Assembly (NCBI GenBank): GCA_001790855.1
Contig: MGDH01000015.1
Span: 21,011-85,010, forward strand
DNA: 64,000 nt
Source of the DNA: Candidatus Schekmanbacteria bacterium RIFCSPLOWO2_02_FULL_38_14
GTDB lineage: Bacteria > Schekmanbacteria > GWA2-38-11
Direction: 5' to 3'
Below the pieces are notes generated by a model, which was not told where the DNA came from, ran no database searches, and worked only from the letters and a program-made list of their open reading frames with translations. The translations under genes and the position numbers were made by a program. This document shows positions 19,639 through 27,199 of this stretch, one piece after another. How positions within the stretch are numbered: position 1 is the stretch's first letter; each line of letters starts with the position of its first letter.

Positions 19639-19714
19639 CATGCCAACATTCCAACATTCAAACTTTGTAACATTTTAACATGCTAACTTTAGAACATTCT
19701 AACATTTCAACATG
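19638..19714 (-). repeat. Right degenerate arm flanking the S23/IVP gene
   Basis: Contains AACATGCCAACATTCCAACATTC and TAACATTTTAACATGC-like units (given here as short pieces), the inverted counterparts of the left arm at 19183-19252. The start codon of the following MFS gene lies at its outer edge. Confidence 0.7.
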
Positions 19715-20884
19715 GCATCATTAAAACTGGATAAAGGTCTACTCCCAATATTGCTAACAGTTCTTCTCATGGGATTTGGAATGAGCTTTGTTACTCCACT
19801 TATTCCTTTGATTATAAAAAATACCGGTTCATCTCTCGCAAGTATAGGACAAATAGGCGCAACATATTTTCTGTTTTTTACTATTTTAACCCCCTTCTGT
19901 GGGAAAAAAGTTGATAAGATAGGCTCAAAAAAAATTATGTTTATTGGATTATTATCCTATGCTGTAAGTATAATGTTTGTACCATATGTAAAGACTGTTA
20001 ATGCTTTTTACATTATCCGTGCTTTGCATGGTATAAGCACAGCATCCCTTTTTGTTGCCACAGAATCTGCCATAAACATACTTTCCTCTCCTGAGAATAG
20101 GGCAAAAAATACCAGTTATTATGCTTTGGTATTCGGACTTGGATTTGCCGGGGGCCCGGCTATTGGTGCAACACTCTATTCAATCAATATATATCTCCCA
20201 TTCTTTTTATGTTCCACCTCATTCATTTTGGCAGCATTAATAAATTTACTCTATTTTAAGGATACAAAAATTGAAGTGCAGAGCAAGATATATAGCTTCA
20301 AAGATTTTCTCAATGCACTAAAAATTCCAATTGCTGCAGCAATGTGTTATGCTTTTGTAGAAGTCTGCATAGGAGTATTTCTCTCTTTGTATTTGGACTC
20401 AATGAACATAAAAGGAACATATTTGGGTATAGTATTCACAGTCTTTGCCATTGGAGCAATGGTTTCTCCAATCCCTTCCGGAAGGTTTGCAGATAGATTT
20501 GGAAAATTTCCCACCATATATATCTTCTCATTTTTACTGGCTGTAACAATTTTTTTATTTAACGTTTTAAATGGTTTTGTTTCTATAATCTTACTTATCT
20601 CAGGGGTTGGTTTTATCGCAGGAGGACTTTACCCTGTTGCTCTTGCATTAATTGCTGACCTCATTCCAAAGAATAAGATTGGTGCGGCAAACTCCGCTTT
20701 TTCTTTTTCTTATGGTTTAGGTAGTATAATTGGTCCGTTAGTTACCGGAAGGTTTATTGATTATTACGGCATAAAATATCTTTTTTATCCAATGAGCTTT
20801 GTAGCCTTTATTTTTTTTATTATTTCAGTTTTTGATGCACTTAAGAAACCAAGATTATCAAAAATCAGTCAACGAGCTAATTAA
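19712..20884 (+). CDS. MFS transporter
   Basis: Twelve-helix major facilitator permease, 390 aa. The MFS loop 2-3 motif appears as GKKVDKIGSKKIM, and a second copy in the C-terminal half is SGRFADRFGKFP, so both six-helix halves are intact. The first helix starts at about residue 9 (LLPILLTVLLMGFGMSF). The N-half segment FVATESAINILSS with RAKNTSYYALVFGLGFAGGP resembles drug/H+ antiporters (DHA1-like), but the substrate cannot be read from sequence. Start ATG lies at the edge of the IVP right arm without a clear ribosome-binding site. Confidence 0.9.
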   Translation: MASLKLDKGLLPILLTVLLMGFGMSFVTPLIPLIIKNTGSSLASIGQIGATYFLFFTILTPFCGKKVDKIGSKKIMFIGLLSYAVSIMFVPYVKTVNAFYIIRALHGISTASLFVATESAINILSSPENRAKNTSYYALVFGLGFAGGPAIGATLYSINIYLPFFLCSTSFILAALINLLYFKDTKIEVQSKIYSFKDFLNALKIPIAAAMCYAFVEVCIGVFLSLYLDSMNIKGTYLGIVFTVFAIGAMVSPIPSGRFADRFGKFPTIYIFSFLLAVTIFLFNVLNGFVSIILLISGVGFIAGGLYPVALALIADLIPKNKIGAANSAFSFSYGLGSIIGPLVTGRFIDYYGIKYLFYPMSFVAFIFFIISVFDALKKPRLSKISQRAN

Positions 20885-20904
20885 GATTCTGTGGGTTAAG
20901 TAAA

Positions 20905-21912
20905 ATGTATAAGAATAACTCTAATCCCCCCTTGCCCTCCTTTTCTAAAGGGGGGACGGGGAAATTTTTGAACCCTTCCGACAAAAGCATTATTATAATC
21001 TCAGGCCCCACTGCATCAGGAAAATCTCAGATTGCATTATCAGTTGTCAGAAAACTTGACCTTGAAATAGTAAATGCCGACTCAATGCAGGTTTACAGAT
21101 ATCTTGATATTGGTACAGCAAAACCATCTTTAAATGATAGGAAACTAATCAAACATCATCTGATAGACATAGTTGACCCTGATGAACAGTATGATGCAGG
21201 TAGATATGTTGAAGAAACTGATAATGTTATTGCAAATCTTTTAAAAGAAAAAAAATTTCCTCTGATAGTTGGCGGGACAGGGCTTTATATAAAGGCTTTA
21301 ATTTTTGGACTTTTCCATTCACCTCCAAAAGATTTAAAAATCAGAAATGACTTAAAATTAAAAGTAAAGTCATCAGGAATTGAAAACCTTTATTCTGAAT
21401 TAAAGCAGACTGACCCTCTGAGTGCACAAAAAATAAAGCCAACAGACACTCAGAGAATATTAAGGACGCTTGAGGTGTTTCTCATAACAGGCAAACCGAC
21501 TTCCTTTTTCCAGAGCCAACACGGATTCAGAAAGCCTAGATACAAATACCTGTACTTTTGCCTCAGGAGAGAGAAAGAAGAACTGAATAAAAGGATAGAA
21601 GCGAGGGTTGATAAAATGATTGAAACCGGGTTTGAAGAAGAAGTCAGAAACTTGCTTGAAATGGGTTATAGTTATGATTTAAACTCACTTAAAAGCCTCG
21701 GCTATAAAGAAATGATTGGATATATTAATGGTAAGTATAATTTGTCTGAAACAATCAACTTGATTAAAAAAAACGCCAGGCACTACGCAAAAAGACAACT
21801 CACATGGTTTAAAGCACAACCTGATGTTGTATGGATTGATTTAAAAGGCGATGATATTGAAGCTCCAGCCAAAGAAATAAAAGAAAGAATGGAAGCTTTT
21901 TGCTGTCCATAA
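20905..21912 (+). CDS. miaA: tRNA dimethylallyltransferase
   Basis: Adds a dimethylallyl group to A37 of tRNAs reading UNN codons, the first step to ms2i6A. The P-loop is GPTASGKS, followed by NADSMQVYRYLDIGTAKP and VGGTGLYIKAL. SLGYKEMIGYI and the final ARHYAKRQLTWFK are typical C-terminal motifs. The first ~20 residues are unusual: codons 7-20 (NPPLPSFSKGG...) are translated from a dispersed CCCCCC...GGGGGG palindrome. If the ATG at 20905 is used, the repeat forms part of the protein. A TTG at 20968 just after the repeat is an alternative start giving a family-like N-terminus. Confidence 0.95.
   Translation: MYKNNSNPPLPSFSKGGTGKFLNPSDKSIIIISGPTASGKSQIALSVVRKLDLEIVNADSMQVYRYLDIGTAKPSLNDRKLIKHHLIDIVDPDEQYDAGRYVEETDNVIANLLKEKKFPLIVGGTGLYIKALIFGLFHSPPKDLKIRNDLKLKVKSSGIENLYSELKQTDPLSAQKIKPTDTQRILRTLEVFLITGKPTSFFQSQHGFRKPRYKYLYFCLRREKEELNKRIEARVDKMIETGFEEEVRNLLEMGYSYDLNSLKSLGYKEMIGYINGKYNLSETINLIKKNARHYAKRQLTWFKAQPDVVWIDLKGDDIEAPAKEIKERMEAFCCP
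20922..20964. repeat. CCCCCC/GGGGGG palindromic repeat inside the 5' end of miaA
   Basis: AATCCCCCCTTGCCCTCC, then TTTTCTAAAGGGGGGACGGGG, an imperfect inverted repeat. The type is known to me as a common dispersed element whose translation gives the peptide NPPLPxFSKGG. Confidence 0.8.
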
Positions 21913-21970
21913 GAAAAAAAGCTTGCAAAATATTTTCTGGTTTGCTAATAAATTTTTTCAAAAAACTGCT

Positions 21971-22501
21971 ATGTATCATTATTTTTCAAACAATTCGGTT
22001 CTTGTATTAAACACAAGTTACGAAGCCATCAATATCTGTGATGTCAGGAGAGCAATTGTTCTTGTTTTAGGCGGTGTTGCAACTCCTGAGGAATATACAA
22101 ACAGAATTTATCGTTCTCCATCAACCACTGTGAAAGTGCCAGCAGTGATAAGGCTCAACAGATATATCAAGATATCTTACAAGCTCATCACATTCAGCAG
22201 GAAAAATATATTCCTCCGCGACAACTACACCTGCCACTACTGCAGGGACCAGTTCAAGCCAAAGGAACTGACAATTGACCATGTTCTCCCAAAATCAAAG
22301 GGTGGATGGAACAGCTGGGACAACGTTGTAAGCGCCTGCATTCCCTGCAACAAGAAAAAAGGAAATAAAACACCCGAAGAGGCTCAGATGTTCCTTTTGA
22401 AAAAACCAAAAACCCCAAACCTGCCAATCTATCTTCAGATAATCAGGAACATTGGCAACCACAACAAAGAATGGAGAAAATATCTTTTTTTTGACTACTG
22501 A
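21971..22501 (+). CDS. HNH endonuclease family protein
   Basis: The HNH/zinc-finger core is FLRDNYTCHYCRDQFKPKEL, then TIDHVLPKSKGGWNSWDN, and CIPCNKKKGNKTPEEA, giving two CxxC pairs and the catalytic DH. The ATG at 21971 (MYHYFSNNSVLVLNTSYEAI) matches the usual start of this abundant bacterial family, with an N-terminal segment NTSYEAINICDVRRAIVLVL. The biological substrate is not known; members occur outside phages and restriction loci. It follows miaA by 58 bases and may be co-transcribed. Confidence 0.88.
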   Translation: MYHYFSNNSVLVLNTSYEAINICDVRRAIVLVLGGVATPEEYTNRIYRSPSTTVKVPAVIRLNRYIKISYKLITFSRKNIFLRDNYTCHYCRDQFKPKELTIDHVLPKSKGGWNSWDNVVSACIPCNKKKGNKTPEEAQMFLLKKPKTPNLPIYLQIIRNIGNHNKEWRKYLFFDY

Positions 22502-22552
22502 TAAAAGCTCCAGCATTTAATAGGATATAGAAAAACTTATCCACTGTCATTG

Positions 22553-22571
22553 CCTGCCTACCGCAGGCAGG
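22553..22571. repeat. CCTGCCT/AGGCAGG palindrome, copy 1
   Basis: CCTGCCTACCGCAGGCAGG, 19 bases, inserted in the GTCATTGC repeat. Confidence 0.85.
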
Positions 22572-22617
22572 CAAGCAGGTCCCTCGCTCGTCATTGCGAA
22601 GGGCTTTAGCCCTGAAG

Positions 22618-22637
22618 CCTGCCTGACGGTAGGCAGG
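22618..22637. repeat. CCTGCCT/AGGCAGG palindrome, copy 2
   Basis: CCTGCCTGACGGTAGGCAGG, 20 bases, at the right edge of the shared GTCATTGC element. Confidence 0.85.
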
Positions 22638-22846
22638 CAATCTCGCTCGGGATAAACTCCGCAATCTTAACAAAAAGCTGATAGCTGAGTGCTGAAGACT
22701 ATAAGGTGAGATTGCCACGTCGCTTTGCTCCTCGCAATGACATTTTATTACTTTTAAAATATTCTATAAAAGATTAAGTTGTAAGTTGTAGAGGATAAAC
22801 TTAGAATATACTTTATAATTGAGTAAAATCTTTATTACCATACAGC

Positions 22847-24058
22847 ATGAAGCTTGAAACCTTAAACTTAAACTCAAGGCACTTTGAACGCCTGACTTAT
22901 TATCTTGATAAGGAACTTTTCCGTCTTAAAAAAGATAATCTTCACAGAGTACTGAGGGCAGTTGAGAGTCCACAGTCCCCGGAAGTAATAATCGAAGGGA
23001 AAAGATTCCTTCTCCTCTCGTCAAACAATTACCTCGGCCTTGCAAACCACCCCTACATCAAAAAAAAATCTGTTGAGGCTTTAAAAAAATACGGCACAGG
23101 CTCAGGAGCCTCACGTCTAATCTCAGGGAACACAGCTCTTTACAATTCGCTTGAAAAAAAAATCGCTGGTTTTAAAAGATGTGAATCCTCTCTTGTTTTT
23201 TCATCCGGCTATGCTGCAAATATTGGAACTATTTCAAGCCTTGCAGGAAAAAATGATATAATTTTTTCAGATAAACTCAACCACGCAAGCATTGTTGACG
23301 GATGCCGTCTTAGTAGGGCTGAAACCTTAATCTATCCGCACAAAAACCTTAAAGTCCTTGAAAAAGGGCTCGGGGAAGCAAAAAAATATCAGAAGCGCAT
23401 TATAATCACGGACAGCATTTTCAGCATGGACGGCGACCTTGCGCCCCTGCCCGAAATCCTTGAGCTTTCTGAAAAATATAATGCCATACTTATGGTCGAC
23501 GATGCCCACGCAACAGGAGTTCTTGGAAAGAATGGAAGAGGCTCAGCAGAATATTTCGGCATAGAAGGAAAAATTGACATTTATATGGGAACTCTGAGCA
23601 AGGCTCTTGGAAGCATTGGCGGTTTCATTGCAGGTTCAGGAAAGCTCACCGACTACCTGATTAACAGGGCAAGGAGCTTCATCTATTCAACAGGCCTTCC
23701 TCCGTCATCGCTTGCAGCGTCAATTGCTGCAATTGAAACAATAGAGAGCAACCTTAACTTTAAGGAGAAACTCTGGAGGAATGTAAATTTCCTGAAAGCA
23801 GGGTTTGATTCTATGGGTTATGACACTATGAACACAAAAACCCAGATAATACCCGTACTGCTTGGAAGCGAGAGAAAAACAATGAAGGCAATGAGCTATT
23901 TATATGACAACGGAATCTTTATCCCGGGCATCCGTCCGCCGACTGTTCCGAACGGCAAATCGCGTCTCAGGGTTACTCCAATGGCAAACCACACTGCAAA
24001 AGATCTTGAACATGTTCTTGAGGTGTTCAGGAAGATGAAAAAAATCTTGCACCATTAA
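22847..24058 (+). CDS. bioF: 8-amino-7-oxononanoate synthase / glycine C-acetyltransferase family
   Basis: Alpha-oxoamine synthase, a PLP enzyme condensing an amino acid with an acyl-CoA. The PLP lysine is K252 in YMGTLSKALGSIGG. Other conserved parts are SSNNYLGLANHP, GTGSGASRLISGN, DKLNHASIVDG and VDDAHATGV. The C-terminal GIRPPTVPNGKSRLRVTPMA favours BioF over Kbl, but no other biotin gene is adjacent, so the substrate (alanine/pimeloyl versus glycine/acetyl) stays open. The 403-residue length includes a ~35-residue N-terminal helix. It overlaps the 3' end of the convergent porin gene by 4 bases. Confidence 0.9.
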   Translation: MKLETLNLNSRHFERLTYYLDKELFRLKKDNLHRVLRAVESPQSPEVIIEGKRFLLLSSNNYLGLANHPYIKKKSVEALKKYGTGSGASRLISGNTALYNSLEKKIAGFKRCESSLVFSSGYAANIGTISSLAGKNDIIFSDKLNHASIVDGCRLSRAETLIYPHKNLKVLEKGLGEAKKYQKRIIITDSIFSMDGDLAPLPEILELSEKYNAILMVDDAHATGVLGKNGRGSAEYFGIEGKIDIYMGTLSKALGSIGGFIAGSGKLTDYLINRARSFIYSTGLPPSSLAASIAAIETIESNLNFKEKLWRNVNFLKAGFDSMGYDTMNTKTQIIPVLLGSERKTMKAMSYLYDNGIFIPGIRPPTVPNGKSRLRVTPMANHTAKDLEHVLEVFRKMKKILHH

Positions 24059-25536
24059 AACTTAAACACTGTTTCAAAATACATAAAATCTGCATCATTC
24101 TTTTCGGTGAATATCTTCTGTACAACCCTGTCGCCAAAGAAGTGCGCATAGTAGGCTGTGAGAGTCAGAAACTTAAAGATATCATAGTCAACCTGTACAT
24201 CAAGAAGTTTGCCAAGGTCTTTCTTATTATTACTTGGCCTTCCTGCATATCCGAAAATCATTCCTCCCTCACGTGTTGCGCCTGCGCCTGAGTACCAGCG
24301 GTCATTCTTCTCTTTCAGACGAAGCAAATGAAAATCTGACCTGACTGTCAGGTTATCAAGCGGTTTAATTATCAGCATTCCTGAGGTGTCTTCATTGTTC
24401 ATCATATTGAATATAGGAAATCTGGCATAGGACCTTGCAGTGGGCAATAGCTGGAAAAATGTCTCGTGGTCCCCGTCATTGGTATCGTTATCCCCAGACC
24501 CTACAAAATAACCAACCCTGAGCCATGGCTTCCACGGAACTTTTGTGAACTGATAACCTGCCTCTGCAGTTGCTGCAAAAGCCTTGTGGTCCTGCTGATA
24601 CCATCTGCCAAACTGAACTGCTCCCCATGCCATCACATCAACCTGTCCGGGTCCGAAATCATAAGCACCAACAAAGTTAGCGCCAAAAGTGTTTATCTCA
24701 ATATCAGCATTGTCTGAGACAAGACCTGTATTATCAACCCTTGGAACCTTTGACCTGTCATCCTTATAGTAGATGTAAAAGAGCCTCTCTTCCCCGTTTG
24801 GAACCAGTGCGGATTTTTTCACAGTAAGAGATGTGCTTAAAAGCTTTATATCTTCCATATCCTTTGAAGCGTTTATCTCAAAGCCTCCCTGTGTCGGATG
24901 TGAACCCATCACAGTAAGGTTCATAGTGCTGTTATCATAACCAACCTGAAACCCGTCAAAGGCTCTTGTTACTGCAGAATACCCGAAAGCACCTATGAGC
25001 CTTTCTCCCACCCTGTTTCTTTTCACCCACATAATTTTTGGGTCATCAGTTATGACCTCAAGCCCATCGCTGTAATCAAACCTTCCCAGCCTTGTTGAAA
25101 CACCGCTGTCAAAAACATTTTTGAGATCAATGTATGCGCTGCGCAATACCAGTCCGTGCGGGCTTTTACCCTGGCTTGTATTGCTTGCATAATAGGTCGG
25201 ACCAACTCCCAATGCGCCTGCAGGAGCAGGAGCAATCCCGTCATCAGGAAGGTGAATAAGGTGCACATACTGTCCCTGAACATAGGCGCTTATGTATTTT
25301 GAATCAAATTTCAATCCAAGCCTTGTGCGGTTAAACATGAACCAGTAGTCATTATTTGCAGAACTTGCCTGCGTAGCAAACCAGTCATTGTACTCATACC
25401 TGAACCTCACTTCTCCGTTTATTGATAATTTCCCGGCATCATTTGGAAGCTTGTAGATGTCGATGTCAGCGCTGGCAAGTCCGGCAAGAACAGAAAAAAA
25501 CAGGCAGGTTGAAATCAGGAAAAACTTTTTGAACAT
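24055..25536 (-). CDS. Outer-membrane beta-barrel porin, alginate-export-like
   Basis: A 493-residue protein with a clear signal peptide (MFKKFFLISTCLFFSVLAGLASA, split at about residue 23). The mature start, INGEVRFRYEYNDWF, is typical of alginate-export/AlgE-like barrels. Alternating aromatic and polar beta-strands run to the end, and the C-terminal strand finishes FMYFETVFKF with a terminal Phe, the usual signal for BAM-dependent insertion. The substrate is unknown, since no alginate genes are present. The start follows GGAGGAT. Presence of this protein is the best evidence in the window for an outer membrane. Confidence 0.85.
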   Translation of the reverse strand: MFKKFFLISTCLFFSVLAGLASADIDIYKLPNDAGKLSINGEVRFRYEYNDWFATQASSANNDYWFMFNRTRLGLKFDSKYISAYVQGQYVHLIHLPDDGIAPAPAGALGVGPTYYASNTSQGKSPHGLVLRSAYIDLKNVFDSGVSTRLGRFDYSDGLEVITDDPKIMWVKRNRVGERLIGAFGYSAVTRAFDGFQVGYDNSTMNLTVMGSHPTQGGFEINASKDMEDIKLLSTSLTVKKSALVPNGEERLFYIYYKDDRSKVPRVDNTGLVSDNADIEINTFGANFVGAYDFGPGQVDVMAWGAVQFGRWYQQDHKAFAATAEAGYQFTKVPWKPWLRVGYFVGSGDNDTNDGDHETFFQLLPTARSYARFPIFNMMNNEDTSGMLIIKPLDNLTVRSDFHLLRLKEKNDRWYSGAGATREGGMIFGYAGRPSNNKKDLGKLLDVQVDYDIFKFLTLTAYYAHFFGDRVVQKIFTEKNDADFMYFETVFKF

Positions 25537-25677
25537 ACATATCCTCCATAAAAAAATCCTGAATTTACTTTGTTATCTTTGAAACCTCTGCTATAGGTTA
25601 CTATAGAAAATTTCACTGAGTCAAGAAATTTTAAAAATGGTTAAAAGATGTGACAGGGACTATGTTGAAGGATTTTT

Positions 25678-26655
25678 ATGCCAGTATCAGAAATAAAAAT
25701 TGGGAGCTTAAAATTATCAGGAAATATATTTCTTGCGCCAATGGCAGGAATCGCAAACCTGCCATTCCGCCTCATTGCAAAAAGGTTTGGTGCCACACTC
25801 GTGTTCTCAGAGCTTTCAAGTTCTGAAGCCCTGATAAGGGATGGGAAAAAGACCTTTGACATTCTAAGAACAGCTCCTGAAGAAAAGCCAATAATCTTCC
25901 AGATTTTCGGCTCAAACCCTGACTCCGTTGCTGAGGCTGCAAGAATCGTTCAGGAACTGAAGCCTGATGGAATTGATATAAATATGGGATGTGCTGTCAG
26001 GAAGGTAATAAAATCCGGCTCAGGCGTGGCACTGATGAAAGACCCTGAAAAGATAAAAGAGATTTTGAAAAAGGTTCGCAAGGCTGTCTCTCTGCCTCTT
26101 ACAATAAAAATCCGTTCAGGATGGAACTCCAAAAACATAAATGCGCTTGAAATCGCGCTGATTGCAGAAGATGAGGGAGTGGATGCCATCACAATCCACC
26201 CGCGGACAAAAGAGCAGATGTTCAGCGACAGGAGCGACTGGTCTCTGATAAGAAAAATAAAACAGAAAATAAAAATTCCTGTAATTGGAAACGGGGACAT
26301 TAACACCTGCCTTGATGCCAGGAGAATGTTTGAGGAAACAGGGTGTGACGCGGCAATGGTTGGGAGGGGTTCAATGGGAAGGCCATGGATATTCAGGGAA
26401 ATAAGGGAATATCTTGATTCCGGAAAAATTCCTGATGAACCCTTGAAGACAGAGATTGAAAAAACCATAATTGACCACTTCAACCTCTCAATTGAATTCC
26501 TGGGGCAAAGAAGAGGAACAGACCTGATAAAAAAACATATCGCATGGTACACAAAGGGGTTTCAGGATAGCTGTCAGTTAAGGAAAAAGATTTATTTAAT
26601 GAACAGAAAAGAAGAAATATTGTCTGCCATAAAAGTTTTTTTCAGCTACATTTAA
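25678..26655 (+). CDS. dusB: tRNA-dihydrouridine synthase B
   Basis: FMN enzyme reducing specific uridines to dihydrouridine in tRNA. The opening (IGSLKLSGNIFLAPMAGIANLPFR) and the catalytic Cys in DINMGCAVRKV are as expected; most homologues read GCPVKKV, so Ala replaces Pro next to the Cys. LTIKIRSGW and ITIHPRTKEQMF supply the Lys and His of the active site, and GNGDINTC with GRGSMGRPWIF binds the FMN phosphate. The start has AAGGA eight bases upstream. Its 3' end overlaps the convergent RAYT gene by 14 bases. Confidence 0.95.
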   Translation: MPVSEIKIGSLKLSGNIFLAPMAGIANLPFRLIAKRFGATLVFSELSSSEALIRDGKKTFDILRTAPEEKPIIFQIFGSNPDSVAEAARIVQELKPDGIDINMGCAVRKVIKSGSGVALMKDPEKIKEILKKVRKAVSLPLTIKIRSGWNSKNINALEIALIAEDEGVDAITIHPRTKEQMFSDRSDWSLIRKIKQKIKIPVIGNGDINTCLDARRMFEETGCDAAMVGRGSMGRPWIFREIREYLDSGKIPDEPLKTEIEKTIIDHFNLSIEFLGQRRGTDLIKKHIAWYTKGFQDSCQLRKKIYLMNRKEEILSAIKVFFSYI

Positions 26656-27196
26656 AAATTGCATCCTCTAACGGATTATTCCCTGTTTTCTCTTGATTCT
26701 CTCTGTCAAGATGCCATTTTAATGGATTGTTCTGTATGTATTCCCTTATTTTATTTAATTCATTCTCATTCCTGATAATATGTTCATAATAATTCCGTTG
26801 CCAGAATTTGCCATTCAAATTTAATTTGTTTTCGTCAATATATTTTATCCAATCATTAACACATGATGATTTAAATCTTCCAATGATTTCACCAATTGTA
26901 GGGGCAGGTCTTGCGCCTGCCCTCTTCTTTTGGGCAACCGCAAGGGTTGCCCCTACAGTTATTATTCCATGTATATGGTTTGGCATAATGATAAATTCAT
27001 CCAATTGGATATTAAAAAATTTTTCTGGTATTTTCTGCCATTGCTGTTTCAGGATTTCTTTTAATTCTGAAAATTTTTTAAAATATAATTCTCTGTCTTT
27101 TGTGCAAATAGTAATAAAATATATACCGCTGTTTGAATAATCATACCCTTTCAATCGTATAGATTTTCTGTAATGAAAATTACAACTATTTTTCAT
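26642..27196 (-). CDS. REP-associated tyrosine transposase (RAYT, IS200-like Y1 family)
   Basis: Single-domain HUH nuclease, 184 aa. The HUH motif is in IIMPNHIHGIIT and the catalytic Tyr in FWQRNYYEHIIRNENE, followed by KIREYIQNNPLKW typical of RAYTs. Such proteins are domesticated relatives of IS200 transposases that process REP sequences; the E. coli enzyme recognises a GTAG tetranucleotide beside the REP hairpin. Between the HUH motif and TIGEIIGRF this protein carries ~19 extra residues (GATLAVAQKKRAGARPAPT) encoded by a GTAG...CTAC double palindrome at 26898-26956. It is 3 bases from the Nramp-like gene. No terminal IS ends or target duplication are evident. Confidence 0.92.
   Translation of the reverse strand: MKNSCNFHYRKSIRLKGYDYSNSGIYFITICTKDRELYFKKFSELKEILKQQWQKIPEKFFNIQLDEFIIMPNHIHGIITVGATLAVAQKKRAGARPAPTIGEIIGRFKSSCVNDWIKYIDENKLNLNGKFWQRNYYEHIIRNENELNKIREYIQNNPLKWHLDRENQEKTGNNPLEDAIFKCS
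26898..26956. repeat. REPIN-like double palindrome inside the RAYT coding frame
   Basis: 59 bases starting GTAG and ending CTAC. Two hairpins, GGGCAGG...CCTGCCC and GGGCAACC...GGTTGCCC, are separated by TCTTCTTTT in opposite orientation. The reading frame stays open through it. Confidence 0.88.
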
Positions 27197-27199
27197 AAA

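Larger units (their letters stand above)
22502..22846. repeat. Mosaic repeat island between the HNH gene and bioF
   Basis: Holds a GTCATTGC...GCTTTAGCCCTGA element (22546-22615) that is shared with 32451-32501 but carries two inserted CCTGCCT-type palindromes, at 22553-22571 and 22618-22637. A further GATTGCCACGTCGC...CTCGCAATGAC copy lies at 22710-22742. The remaining 100 bases before bioF are AT-rich with no recognised signal. No coding frame is credible here. Confidence 0.8.

Noticed and set aside
26642-27196. Calling the RAYT gene an intact IS200 insertion sequence
   Set aside because: No terminal hairpins or second gene flank it. RAYTs are stand-alone, and its ends overlap or abut the neighbouring genes.
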